The position numbers and the translations under genes were made by a program. DNA of 6,466 nt from Thermoleophilia bacterium (GTDB lineage Bacteria; Actinomycetota; Thermoleophilia; Gaiellales; JAICJC01). This document shows positions 1-5,638 of the stretch, piece after piece (position 1 is the stretch's first letter; every line of letters starts with the position of its first letter). The DNA lies in assembly GCA_025928435.1 (NCBI GenBank), contig JAICJM010000209.1, positions 1 to 6,466 on the forward strand. The letters run 5' to 3'. The notes under the pieces were generated by a model that made no database searches, was not told the DNA's origin, and saw nothing but the letters and a program-made list of their open reading frames with translations.

Positions 1-220
1 CGGTGCGGCCGTACGCGCCGTAGCGGACGGCGAGCCCGCGCGCGCACAGGCGCAGCGCGATCTGCTTCGCCTGGCTCTGGCTGGCGGCCAGCTGGGCCGC
101 CAGGCGGGTCGTCTCGAGGGGCTCCTCGGAGCGCAGCAGCAACAGCGCGTACAGCTCCATCGGCCGCAGCGCACACCGGCGGGCTGCCTCCAGCACCGCG
201 CGGTCCAAAGCCCTGACCAT
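1..220 (-). CDS. Winged helix-turn-helix (MarR-like) transcriptional regulator, C-terminus cut by window edge
   Basis: Reading leftward from ATG at 220-218 gives 73 open codons that run off the window (begins MVRALDRAVLEAARRCALRP). Residues about 20-33 (MELYALLLLRSEEP) form a hydrophobic helix. They are followed by a helix-turn-helix at about 36-63 (ETTRLAAQLAASQSQAKQ, then ALRLCARGLAV), where a recognition helix leads into a 'RGLV'-like start of a wing. That layout matches the DNA-binding half of MarR-type winged-helix proteins; the dimerisation helices would lie outside the window. A start at GTG 238-236 (MPAGLRMVRALD) is also in frame. The ATG is preferred because a weak purine-rich GGCGGGA lies upstream, but neither start has a good ribosome binding site. 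The gene lies about 210 bases after the ABC permease on the same strand, so it could be the last gene of that unit or separately transcribed. Target genes and ligand are unknown. Confidence 0.6.
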   Translation of the reverse strand, partial: MVRALDRAVLEAARRCALRPMELYALLLLRSEEPLETTRLAAQLAASQSQAKQIALRLCARGLAVRYGAYGRT

Positions 221-359
221 CCGCAGTCCCGCCGGCACATCGTGGGAGGAGAGGGAGGGGGATCTTCCATCCACGACCGTCAAGCCGGCGCGACTGCGGA
301 GGTCAGGTGATGGTGTTGCCACGGGCGGCATTCTCCGCGCCCTGTGGTAGGGGCATCCT

Positions 360-381
360 CCCCCTTTTGGGGGAACTTTTT
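360..381 (+). other. Short G/C hairpin followed by a T run on the plus strand
   Basis: CCCCC (360-364), TTTT (365-368) and GGGGG (369-373) form a 5-bp stem-loop. On the plus strand it is followed by AAC and TTTTT (377-381). In that orientation it looks like a small intrinsic terminator, yet no plus-strand gene reads into it. On the minus strand, where the genes lie, the A run comes before the stem and no U run follows, so it is a poor terminator for the permease mRNA. It may be an RNA-stabilising end, part of the regulator's leader, or chance. Confidence 0.3.
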
Positions 382-393
382 GCCCTGGCTGGT

Positions 394-440
394 ACCGGTT
401 GCCCGTGGGGTTGACCGGTTCCAGTTGGCACTTAACCGGT
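394..440. repeat. Three ACCGGT palindromes at 20-21 bp spacing, possible operator
   Basis: The palindrome ACCGGT occurs at 394-399, 414-419 and 435-440, each followed by T on the plus strand (ACCGGTT). The start-to-start steps are 20 and 21 bp, close to two turns of B-DNA, so all three would face the same side of the helix. The third copy is the full palindrome AACCGGTT (434-441); it overlaps the last two sense codons and the stop of the permease. The cluster lies between the permease stop and the MarR-like gene and could be a multi-site operator for that regulator. I see no convincing -35/-10 pair beside it. A binding function is inferred from spacing and symmetry only. Confidence 0.4.
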
Positions 441-1250
441 TATATCTCGACGGACGAAATGGATCCAGGCGACGACCAGCGACACCACCCCGTACACGAA
501 TGACACATAGGCGGCGTGAACGATCGGCGACCAGTCGAGAGGTGTGCGAAAAAGTGTCTCCCAGGCGTTCAGCTGGGCGGTCAACATCCAGCGCTGTGCG
601 GCCGGCGAGTCGAGGACCGGGACGATCTGGGTGAGCTGCTCGATCAGCGCCACCATCAGCGTGCCGACCACCGCCGCGGCGCTGTTGCGCGACACGGCGG
701 AGAGCAGGATGCCGACCGCGGCCAGGGCGAGCACCGGCATCGCGTAGACGAGGAAGCTGCCGGCGATGAGCGCGAGCGCCCGCGAGGGCGAGATGACCGT
801 CGAGAATGTGGGCAGGGGGTCGAAGCCGCTCGTGATCCCGCCGGCGAGGGTGCCGGCGACGCCCATCGCGGCGACAGCTGCGAGGACGTAGCCGAAGACG
901 GCCACCACCTTCGCGCCGAAGATCGCCGAGCGGCTGGTCGAGCGGGTGAGAATCGTCTTCAGTGTTCGGTTGTGATCCTCGGCCGCGACGATGTCGCCCG
1001 CCACGAGGGCGGTGACGAGCGGGAACAGGAACAGGGCCGAGAAGAGGAGCGTGAGCAGCGGCACGGCGAAGCCGGACTCGACCGCGAAGCGCAGGAAGAA
1101 CGGGATGCCGGAGTCGGTCGGGTCGGGCGGGTGCAGCTCGATCGCGGCCGCCAGCAGCACCGGCGCGGCCGCCGCGGCGCCCAGCCCGAGGTAGGTGCGG
1201 CGCTGGGCCGCGAGCTTGCGCACCTCCCATCGCAGCGCGCGCCGCGTCAC
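432..1250 (-). CDS. ABC-2 type transporter permease
   Basis: This 272-residue integral membrane subunit has about six hydrophobic segments (roughly residues 20-38, 61-85, 110-135, 156-184, 192-212 and 244-264). A short basic N-terminus (MTRRALRWEVRKLAAQRR) precedes the first. Between the second and third segments lies the typical ABC-2 motif AAEDHNRTLKTILTRSTSR (about 89-107), the counterpart of the E-x-x-R/G-T-L-K-x-L-L-T-R-P stretch in exporter permeases that contacts the ATPase. The family forms dimers that export antibiotics, lipids, polysaccharides or peptides; the substrate here is not readable. The start is GTG at 1250-1248, which overlaps the ATPase stop as GTGA. GGAGG at 1262-1258 sits 7 bases upstream, so translation is both coupled and directly initiated. 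It is almost certainly one transporter with the preceding ATPase. Confidence 0.9.
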   Translation of the reverse strand: MTRRALRWEVRKLAAQRRTYLGLGAAAAAPVLLAAAIELHPPDPTDSGIPFFLRFAVESGFAVPLLTLLFSALFLFPLVTALVAGDIVAAEDHNRTLKTILTRSTSRSAIFGAKVVAVFGYVLAAVAAMGVAGTLAGGITSGFDPLPTFSTVISPSRALALIAGSFLVYAMPVLALAAVGILLSAVSRNSAAAVVGTLMVALIEQLTQIVPVLDSPAAQRWMLTAQLNAWETLFRTPLDWSPIVHAAYVSFVYGVVSLVVAWIHFVRRDITG

Positions 1251-2176
1251 GTGCCTGCCTCCGCCTCGGTGAGGTCGAAGAAGAGCTCCTCGAGCCCGCC
1301 GGTCGGCACGAGCGCGTGGATGCCGATCCCGGCCGCGGCCAGGGCCAGCGTGAGCGCGGCGACATCGTCCCGCTCGGCCGCGAACACGATGGCCGCGCCC
1401 TCCGGCTGCACGTCGCGGATGCCCTTCGCGCCGCGGCACACGCCCAGGGCTGCGTCCGGGTCGGCCGCCTGGAGCCGGTAACGGCCGTCGGCCTGCCCGG
1501 TCACCTCGGCCAGGTCGCCCTCGTACCGGACGCGTCCCTCCCGGAGGATGGCGACCCGATTGCAGACGGCCTCGACCTCGCCCATGAGGTGACTCGAGAG
1601 CAGCACGGTGATGCCCTCGCCGGCGAGGCGGCGGACGAGGGCGCGCATGTCGCGCATCCCGGCGGGGTCCAGGCCCGTGGTCGGCTCGTCGAGGACGAGC
1701 AGGCGCGGCCGCCGCAGGAGCGCCGCCGCGAGGCCGAGCCGCTGGCGCATGCCGTGCGAGTAGCCGCGCACGCGGTCGCCGGCCCGTCCGGTCAGCTCGA
1801 CGATCTCGAGCACCTCGGCCACCCGCCCGCCGGCGTCGCCGCCGTCCAGGTCGGCCAGCAGCTCCAGATTCGCCCGGCCGCTCAGGTACGGGTAGAAGGC
1901 GGGATCCTCGACGAACCCGGCGACGCCGGCGAGCGTGGCGACCGGATCGGCGACCGGGTCGCGACCGAAGAGCCGCACCTCGCCCGACGTCGGCCGGATC
2001 AGCCCGAGCATCATCCGCAGCGACGTCGTCTTGCCGGCCCCGTTCGGCCCCAGGTAGCCGTAGACGTCGCCCGGCTGCACGGTGACGTCGACGCCGGCCA
2101 CCGCCTCGAGCGTCCCGTACGTCTTGCGCAATCCGCGCGCGGAGACCGCCGGCGCGTTGTCGGGCGCGGCGCTCAC
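1247..2176 (-). CDS. ABC transporter ATP-binding protein (BcrA/NatA/DrrA-like)
   Basis: This 309-residue cytoplasmic ATPase has all the nucleotide-binding motifs in order. They are Walker A GPNGAGKTT (43-51, K49), a Q-loop region GFVEDPAFYPYLSG (87-100) with Glu where many ABC proteins have Gln, signature YSHGMRQR (139-146), Walker B LLVLDEP (159-165, D163/E164), D-loop GLDP (168-171) and H-loop SSH (194-196). Residues about 230-309, ending in GLEELFFDLTEAEAG, match the C-terminal extension common in drug and lipid exporter ATPases (DUF4162-like). The Glu-for-Gln Q-loop followed by FYPYLS is usual in the bacitracin-type (BcrA) group, so it is not a defect. The start is GTG 2176-2174, overlapping the upstream LolA-like gene's TGA by 4 bases (GTGA). 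No strong ribosome binding site is present, which points to translational coupling. It energises the permease encoded next. Confidence 0.93.
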   Translation of the reverse strand: MSAAPDNAPAVSARGLRKTYGTLEAVAGVDVTVQPGDVYGYLGPNGAGKTTSLRMMLGLIRPTSGEVRLFGRDPVADPVATLAGVAGFVEDPAFYPYLSGRANLELLADLDGGDAGGRVAEVLEIVELTGRAGDRVRGYSHGMRQRLGLAAALLRRPRLLVLDEPTTGLDPAGMRDMRALVRRLAGEGITVLLSSHLMGEVEAVCNRVAILREGRVRYEGDLAEVTGQADGRYRLQAADPDAALGVCRGAKGIRDVQPEGAAIVFAAERDDVAALTLALAAAGIGIHALVPTGGLEELFFDLTEAEAGT

Positions 2177-3306
2177 AGGCCCCGGGCCACCGCTTCGACG
2201 GTCGCGCGTGGCAGGCTGCCGAGCACGGTGTACGTGACGCCACCGCGAGAGAACCGCACGACGGCGCCAAGTGGCGTCACCAGCTCGCGCCCTTCACCGC
2301 CGTTGACCGCGACCGACGGCAGCAGCCCCCAGATACCCCCGCCGGGGTCGCCGCCACCGGGCTCCTCGAGCACGACGACCGAGCCGAACGAGCGGCCGTA
2401 GGTCAGGAGCCGCCCGGGCAGCTCGTCGGAGCGGCTGGCCTGGCGGCAGCTCTGGAGCGGCAACCCCGCCAGCACCTGCGGGGCGGAGCAGGAGACCGTC
2501 GCGCCGAGGGACGGCGGGCCGCCGAACCGCACCGGCACCGGGTGCATGCCGAACGGCAGCTTCAGCCTGAACACGGACGGGTCGACGGCGCCGTAGTGGA
2601 CGTTCGAGAGCGCGAACTCGACGAGCGGGGTGTCCTGGCCACGCCCGTAGACGTCGAGCAGGAGCGGTGTGCCGGTGTCGGCGTCCACCGATAGCGCCAC
2701 CTTCGAAAGCAGCCCGGGGCTGCGCAGCGGCGCCATGTGCACGGTGTAGGACGGCCGCCCCGCGGTCACGCCCGGCGCCGGCGTCGAGATGGCGAGCGAC
2801 GAGCGCACCCGGCCGAGCAGCTGCGACGCTCCCGCCAGGCCGGTGCGGATCCGGCCGAGCGAGGCGATCGAGGGCAGCGTGGCCGCGAACGCGGTGCCGT
2901 CGGACGCGTCGTACATGAGCGCGTGCGTGCCCTTCACGACGAGCTGGGTGTCGCCCTGGTCGGTCTGGAACTCCATCCGCAGGCGCCCGTCCTGGTACCA
3001 GAGGCGGCCGCTCGCGCCGGTGACGAGCGGGAGCGAGCTGCCCCCGGCGCTGGCCTGGGGCACGAGCGAGGTGGTCGGCACGAGCGAGTCGACGTAGCGG
3101 AAGTTGGCGCTGATGCCCTCGGGCCCGTTCCCGCCCAGCTCGCGGAGCGTGAGCTCGGGCAGCGACGCCGGCTCGGGCGGCTCGACCCCGCGGCGATCGA
3201 GGCTCGCGACGACGTTCGCGGCGACGAAGACCGCGGCGACGACGACGCCGACCCCGACCAGCGTCGTGGCCGAGGCGGTCCGCACCCACAGGGTCAGCCT
3301 CCTCAT
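2173..3306 (-). CDS. Membrane-anchored LolA/RseB-like extracytoplasmic protein
   Basis: The protein has 377 residues. A basic N-terminus (MRRLTLWVR) and one hydrophobic segment (about 12-35) act as a signal anchor, followed by a Pro-rich linker (about 39-50). There is no lipobox Cys, so it is probably not a lipoprotein. Residues about 60-255 read as a LolA/MucB-RseB/LppX-type fold: alternating beta strands (GRLWYQDGRLRMEFQT, TQLVVKGTHALMYD, SYTVHMAPL), then VDADTGTPLLLDVYGRG and the ending DPSVFRLKLPFGM. That ending is characteristic of actinobacterial LolA-like (DUF2092-type) proteins. A C-terminal domain (about 270-377) holds two Cys (C273, C287, a possible disulfide) and ends in VLGSLPRATVEAVARGL. 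ATG 3306-3304 lacks a Shine-Dalgarno sequence. TATCCT at 3322-3317 could be a -10 element for a leaderless mRNA, but no -35 is visible. As the first gene of the coupled operon it probably works with the exporter as lipid carrier, substrate-binding partner or sensor (inference). Confidence 0.75.
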   Translation of the reverse strand: MRRLTLWVRTASATTLVGVGVVVAAVFVAANVVASLDRRGVEPPEPASLPELTLRELGGNGPEGISANFRYVDSLVPTTSLVPQASAGGSSLPLVTGASGRLWYQDGRLRMEFQTDQGDTQLVVKGTHALMYDASDGTAFAATLPSIASLGRIRTGLAGASQLLGRVRSSLAISTPAPGVTAGRPSYTVHMAPLRSPGLLSKVALSVDADTGTPLLLDVYGRGQDTPLVEFALSNVHYGAVDPSVFRLKLPFGMHPVPVRFGGPPSLGATVSCSAPQVLAGLPLQSCRQASRSDELPGRLLTYGRSFGSVVVLEEPGGGDPGGGIWGLLPSVAVNGGEGRELVTPLGAVVRFSRGGVTYTVLGSLPRATVEAVARGL

Positions 3307-3324
3307 ACGGGCCGCCAGGATAGT

Positions 3325-3357
3325 GGGGACTGTCCCCGAGGACCGGGGACAGTCCCC
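3325..3357. repeat. Perfect 14-bp inverted repeat of nested palindromes, possible terminator or dispersed repeat
   Basis: GGGGACTGTCCCCG (3325-3338) and CGGGGACAGTCCCC (3344-3357) are perfect reverse complements around a 5-base loop (AGGAC). Each arm is itself a palindrome with a single central base (GGGGAC-T-GTCCCC and GGGGAC-A-GTCCCC), so the arms are also direct repeats differing at one position. It starts 6 bases past the transketolase stop and ends 18 bases before the LolA-like start. No T run follows in either direction, so it is not a standard intrinsic terminator. It may still end or protect the transketolase mRNA. Its self-similar structure resembles dispersed REP-like palindromes. 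The structure is certain; the function is not. Confidence 0.75.
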
Positions 3358-3363
3358 GATGTC

Positions 3364-5205
3364 CTACCGCTTGGCGCCGACCAGCGAGCGGGCCGCCGCC
3401 GCGATGTGCGCCGCGTCGATCCCGGCCTGGTCGAGCAGCTGCGCCGGCGTGCCGGACGTCGGCAGCCCCGTCGGCGAGAGGCTCTTCACGGGCACGTACG
3501 CGCCTGCGTCGACCAGCACCTCGAGCACGGCGTCGCGGATGCCGCCCTCCGGCCAGTGATCCTCGGCGACGATGACCGCGCCCGTCGACTCCGCCGCCTC
3601 GACGAGGGTGGCCGCGTCGATCGGCTTCACGGAGTAGAGGTCGATCACGCGCGCCGCGATGCCCTCGCCGGCGAGCGACTCCGCCGCCGCCAGGGCCTCG
3701 TGCAGGGTGATCCCGGCGCCGACGATCGTGACGTCGTCGGAGTCCGACGAGCGCACGACCCGTGAGCCGCCGATCGGGAACGGCTCGTCGGCCGGGTAGA
3801 GCACCGGGGTGCTCTCGCGCGTCGTGCGCAGGTACGAGATGCCGGGCCGGTCGACCATGGCCTCGACGAGCTTGGCCGTCTGGTTGGCGCAGCTCGGGTA
3901 GAGCACCGTGCTCCCGTGGACGGCCCGGAAGGCTGCCAGGTCCTCGAGCGCCATCTGGGACGGGCCGTCCTCGCCGATCGAGACGCCGGCGTGCGAGCCC
4001 GAGAGGCGGATGTCCGCCTGGCTGATGGCCGCCATGCGGGTGAAGTCGTACGCCCGGGCGAAGAACGCCGCGAACGTCGACGCGAACGGCACCCAGCCGC
4101 GCACCTGCATGCCCACCGCGGCCGCGATCAGCTGCTGCTCGGCGATGTACATCTCGAAGTAGCGCTCGGGATACGCCTTCGAGAAGAGCTCGGAGTAGGT
4201 CGAGTTGCCGACCTCGCCGTCGAGGGCGACGACGCGCCCGTCGGCGGCGCCGGCGGCCACCAGCGCGTCACCGTACGCGCGGCGGGTGGCGACCTTCTCG
4301 CCGACCTCCCAGGCGGCCGGGTCGGCCTTCGAGGTGGAGAAGCGGTTTGCCTGGCCGTTGGCCGCGGGCTGCTGCGGCCGCACGACCCCGTTCCGGCGGC
4401 CGCCGAGCTCCTCGACGGCGGCATCCGGGTCGGCCAGCGGCTTGCCGTGCCAGTTCTCCTTGTTCTCGACGGCCGCGACGCCCTTCCCCTTGAGCGTGCG
4501 GGCGATGATCGCCACGGGCTGGCCGTCGGAGGCGGTCGCCTCCGTGTACGCCTGGTCGATGGCGACCACGTCGTGGCCGTCGATCTCGATCGCGCGCCAG
4601 CCGAAGGCCTCCGCCCGGCGCACGTAGGTGGCCGTGTCCCAGCCGAGCATCGTCTCGCCGCGCTGGCCGAGGCGGTTCACGTCGATGATCGCGATCAGGT
4701 TGTCGAGGCTCTCGTGGGACGCGGCCCCGAACGCCTCCCACATCGACCCCTCGGCCATCTCGCTGTCGCCGCACACGACCCACACGCGGTAGGGGAGCTG
4801 GTCGAGCCGCTTGCCGGCGAGCGCGATCCCGACGGCGATCGGCAGGCCCTGGCCGAGCGAGCCGGTGGCGACGTCGACCCACGGGATGACCGGCGTGGGG
4901 TGGCCCTGGAGGCGCGAGCCGAGCTTGCGGAACGTGAGCAGCTCGTCGTCGGTGATCGCGCCGGCGGCCTTGAAGATCGAGTACACGAGCGGCGACGCGT
5001 GGCCCTTCGAGAACACCAGGTGGTCGTTCAGCGGGTTCTCGGGGCGGTCGAAGTCGTAGCGGAGATGCTTGGCCAGGAGCACGGCCATGAGGTCGGCGGC
5101 GGACATCGACGAGGTCGGGTGGCCGGAGCCGGCCGCGGCGGCCGCGCGAACCGAGTCGACGCGCAGCTGCTGGCCCAGCTCGCGCCACTGTTCCTGCTCG
5201 TTCAT
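3364..5205 (-). CDS. tkt: Transketolase, short mammalian-type single chain
   Basis: This 613-residue thiamine-diphosphate enzyme moves two-carbon ketol units between sugar phosphates in the non-oxidative pentose phosphate pathway. The N-terminal diphosphate-binding domain (about 1-265) has GSGHP (26-30), SKGHA (66-70) and GHP (101-103), supplying His 29, 69 and 102. The ThDP/metal motif runs from GDSEMAEGS (146-154) to N177, and NWHGKP gives His253. The pyrimidine domain (about 300-470) has catalytic Glu356 in YIAEQ, STFAAFFARA, and GEDGPSQ (411-417, D413/Q417). RTTR (460-463) and a C-terminal domain (about 485-613) follow. Length and residue pattern follow human TKT (623 residues), not the roughly 660-residue E. 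coli type; from memory of the human protein, all listed catalytic residues line up at offsets of 5-11. The ATG at 5205-5203 has GAGGAG (5216-5211) 5 bases upstream. It appears monocistronic, flanked by a terminator upstream and a hairpin downstream. Confidence 0.96.
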   Translation of the reverse strand: MNEQEQWRELGQQLRVDSVRAAAAAGSGHPTSSMSAADLMAVLLAKHLRYDFDRPENPLNDHLVFSKGHASPLVYSIFKAAGAITDDELLTFRKLGSRLQGHPTPVIPWVDVATGSLGQGLPIAVGIALAGKRLDQLPYRVWVVCGDSEMAEGSMWEAFGAASHESLDNLIAIIDVNRLGQRGETMLGWDTATYVRRAEAFGWRAIEIDGHDVVAIDQAYTEATASDGQPVAIIARTLKGKGVAAVENKENWHGKPLADPDAAVEELGGRRNGVVRPQQPAANGQANRFSTSKADPAAWEVGEKVATRRAYGDALVAAGAADGRVVALDGEVGNSTYSELFSKAYPERYFEMYIAEQQLIAAAVGMQVRGWVPFASTFAAFFARAYDFTRMAAISQADIRLSGSHAGVSIGEDGPSQMALEDLAAFRAVHGSTVLYPSCANQTAKLVEAMVDRPGISYLRTTRESTPVLYPADEPFPIGGSRVVRSSDSDDVTIVGAGITLHEALAAAESLAGEGIAARVIDLYSVKPIDAATLVEAAESTGAVIVAEDHWPEGGIRDAVLEVLVDAGAYVPVKSLSPTGLPTSGTPAQLLDQAGIDAAHIAAAARSLVGAKR

Positions 5206-5216
5206 CGGGGCTCCTC

Positions 5217-5312
5217 GTCCGGGGGGTGATGAATGCCGCGGCGGCGCCCGCCGCAGGCGGGACTCTAGTCGCGTCGTGCCCCCGGTTCGGCCGCGCGAAA
5301 CGCCCGGACCAC
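5217..5312 (-). promoter_or_regulatory. Transketolase leader: possible -10 and a GC hairpin
   Basis: This stretch lies between the pilin terminator and the transketolase ribosome binding site and must hold any private transketolase promoter. On the minus strand TAGAGT (5267-5262) fits the TAnnnT form of a -10 element, but the sequence 17-18 bases upstream (near CCGAAC) is a poor -35. Just downstream, CCCGCC (5261-5256), a 3-base loop and GGCGGG (5252-5247) form a 6-bp stem that would sit in the 5' untranslated region. Promoter placement is tentative; the hairpin is plain in the sequence. Confidence 0.3.
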
Positions 5313-5348
5313 AAAAACGGGCCCGGGGGGAAAGTCCACCCGGGCCCG
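5313..5348 (-). terminator. Intrinsic terminator after the Flp pilin gene
   Basis: On the minus strand CGGGCCCGGG (5348-5339), an 11-base spacer and CCCGGGCCCG (5327-5318) form a perfect 10-bp GC stem. Inside it, after one G-A mismatch, a further 3 bp (GGA/TCC) can pair. It is followed directly by TTTTT (5317-5313), the classical Rho-independent layout. The stem starts 13 bases past the pilin stop, so it ends the pilin transcript and insulates the transketolase gene. The plus strand has no T run after the stem, so the terminator works in one direction. Confidence 0.93.
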
Positions 5349-5361
5349 GAGCAAAGCGTTC

Positions 5362-5529
5362 CTACAGAGAGGAGATGACGTTGTTCAGCGTGTTCTTGAT
5401 CGCGGTGCTCAGGAGACCGAGCGTGACGACGACGGCGATCGTGATCACACCGAGGACGACGGCGTACTCGGCCATGGTCTGACCGGCCTCGTCGCGGACA
5501 TCGGCGAGAAATTCGTTGATTGGACTCAC
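5362..5529 (-). CDS. flp: Flp/Fap-type (type IVb) prepilin, 55 residues
   Basis: This small gene encodes a 55-residue prepilin, the major-subunit type of Flp/Tad adhesive pili. The leader ends EAG, followed by QTMAEY. Gly16-x4-Glu21-Tyr22 is the exact GxxxxEY processing site of Tad prepilin peptidases (cleavage after Gly16), leaving a 39-residue mature pilin. Residues 23-44 (AVVLGVITIAVVVTLGLLST) are the hydrophobic assembly helix. The tail AIKNTLNNVISSL is short and amphipathic, as usual for Flp pilins. No tad/cpa secretion ATPase, peptidase or platform gene is in the window, so it is an orphan here and ends at its own strong terminator. The coordinates use GTG 5529-5527, the only standard start codon, but it lies inside the ribosome binding site. 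The AUC at 5520-5518 is better placed and would give a 52-residue protein. Confidence 0.92.
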   Translation of the reverse strand: MSPINEFLADVRDEAGQTMAEYAVVLGVITIAVVVTLGLLSTAIKNTLNNVISSL

Positions 5530-5533
5530 CTCC
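5526..5533 (-). promoter_or_regulatory. Full-length Shine-Dalgarno that places the pilin start at an AUC codon
   Basis: On the minus strand GGAGGTGA (5533-5526) is an 8-base perfect complement to the conserved 16S rRNA 3' end (TCACCTCC). The GTG start candidate (5529-5527) is embedded in it and cannot be used with it. The in-frame codon at normal distance (8 bases after GGAGG) is ATC at 5520-5518. Starting there gives a prepilin leader of 13 residues (MNEFLADVRDEAG), close in length and character to other Flp leaders. It is either a rare AUC start, an unusual GTG start, or a base error in an ATG. Confidence 0.6.
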
Positions 5534-5638
5534 CCGAAGGGCTCGAAGGAAAAACCTTGTATTCCTTCGTGTCGGCGTTCGGCGGGACCCGCCGGATCGC
5601 CCTTCCGAGGGGTTTCGTACTCCAGAACGGGGAGGGAT
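5530..5638 (-). promoter_or_regulatory. Pilin upstream region with inverted repeats
   Basis: These 109 bases separate the oxidoreductase stop from the pilin gene. On the minus strand, CGAAGGAA (5569-5562), a 10-base loop and TTCCTTCG (5551-5544) form a perfect 8-bp hairpin. Next comes CCC-TTCG-GGG (5541-5532), a cUUCGg tetraloop stem that pairs the first two Gs of the GGAGG ribosome binding site. Further up, GGCGGG-T-CCCGCC (5593-5581) is a 13-base palindrome, a possible operator or small stem. No clear -35/-10 pair is visible. The layout could regulate pilin translation or mark a processed 3' end of the upstream mRNA. It matches no riboswitch I recognise. Confidence 0.45.

Noticed and set aside
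278..283. TTGACG on the minus strand as a -35 for the MarR-like gene
   Set aside because: The sequence 16-18 bases downstream is CCCCTC-like, with no acceptable -10 element.
303..356. A 17-codon minus-strand mini-frame (MPLPQGAENAARGNTIT) after GGGGGAGG
   Set aside because: The purine run abuts the ATG with no spacing and the peptide has no features, so it is most likely chance.
411..446. TTGACC (411-416) and TATATC (441-446) as a plus-strand promoter
   Set aside because: The gap is 24 bases, far from the usual 16-18, and there is no plus-strand gene downstream.
432..2270. A single 612-residue minus-strand reading frame spanning both the ATPase and permease regions
   Set aside because: Its first part is an out-of-frame, Arg/Ala-rich translation of the ATPase gene. 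Only the part from GTG 1250 is real permease; the ATPase motifs are in another frame with a proper stop.
1316..3765. Plus-strand open frames opposite the ATPase, the LolA-like gene and the transketolase 3' end
   Set aside because: They have biased composition, no recognisable motifs and no ribosome binding sites, and they cross the boundaries of well-supported minus-strand genes.
3916..5229. Long plus-strand open frame (437 residues) opposite transketolase
   Set aside because: The translation is low-complexity Arg/Gly/Ala/His with no domain. It is an antisense shadow of GC-rich codon use, while the minus strand encodes a clear full-length enzyme.
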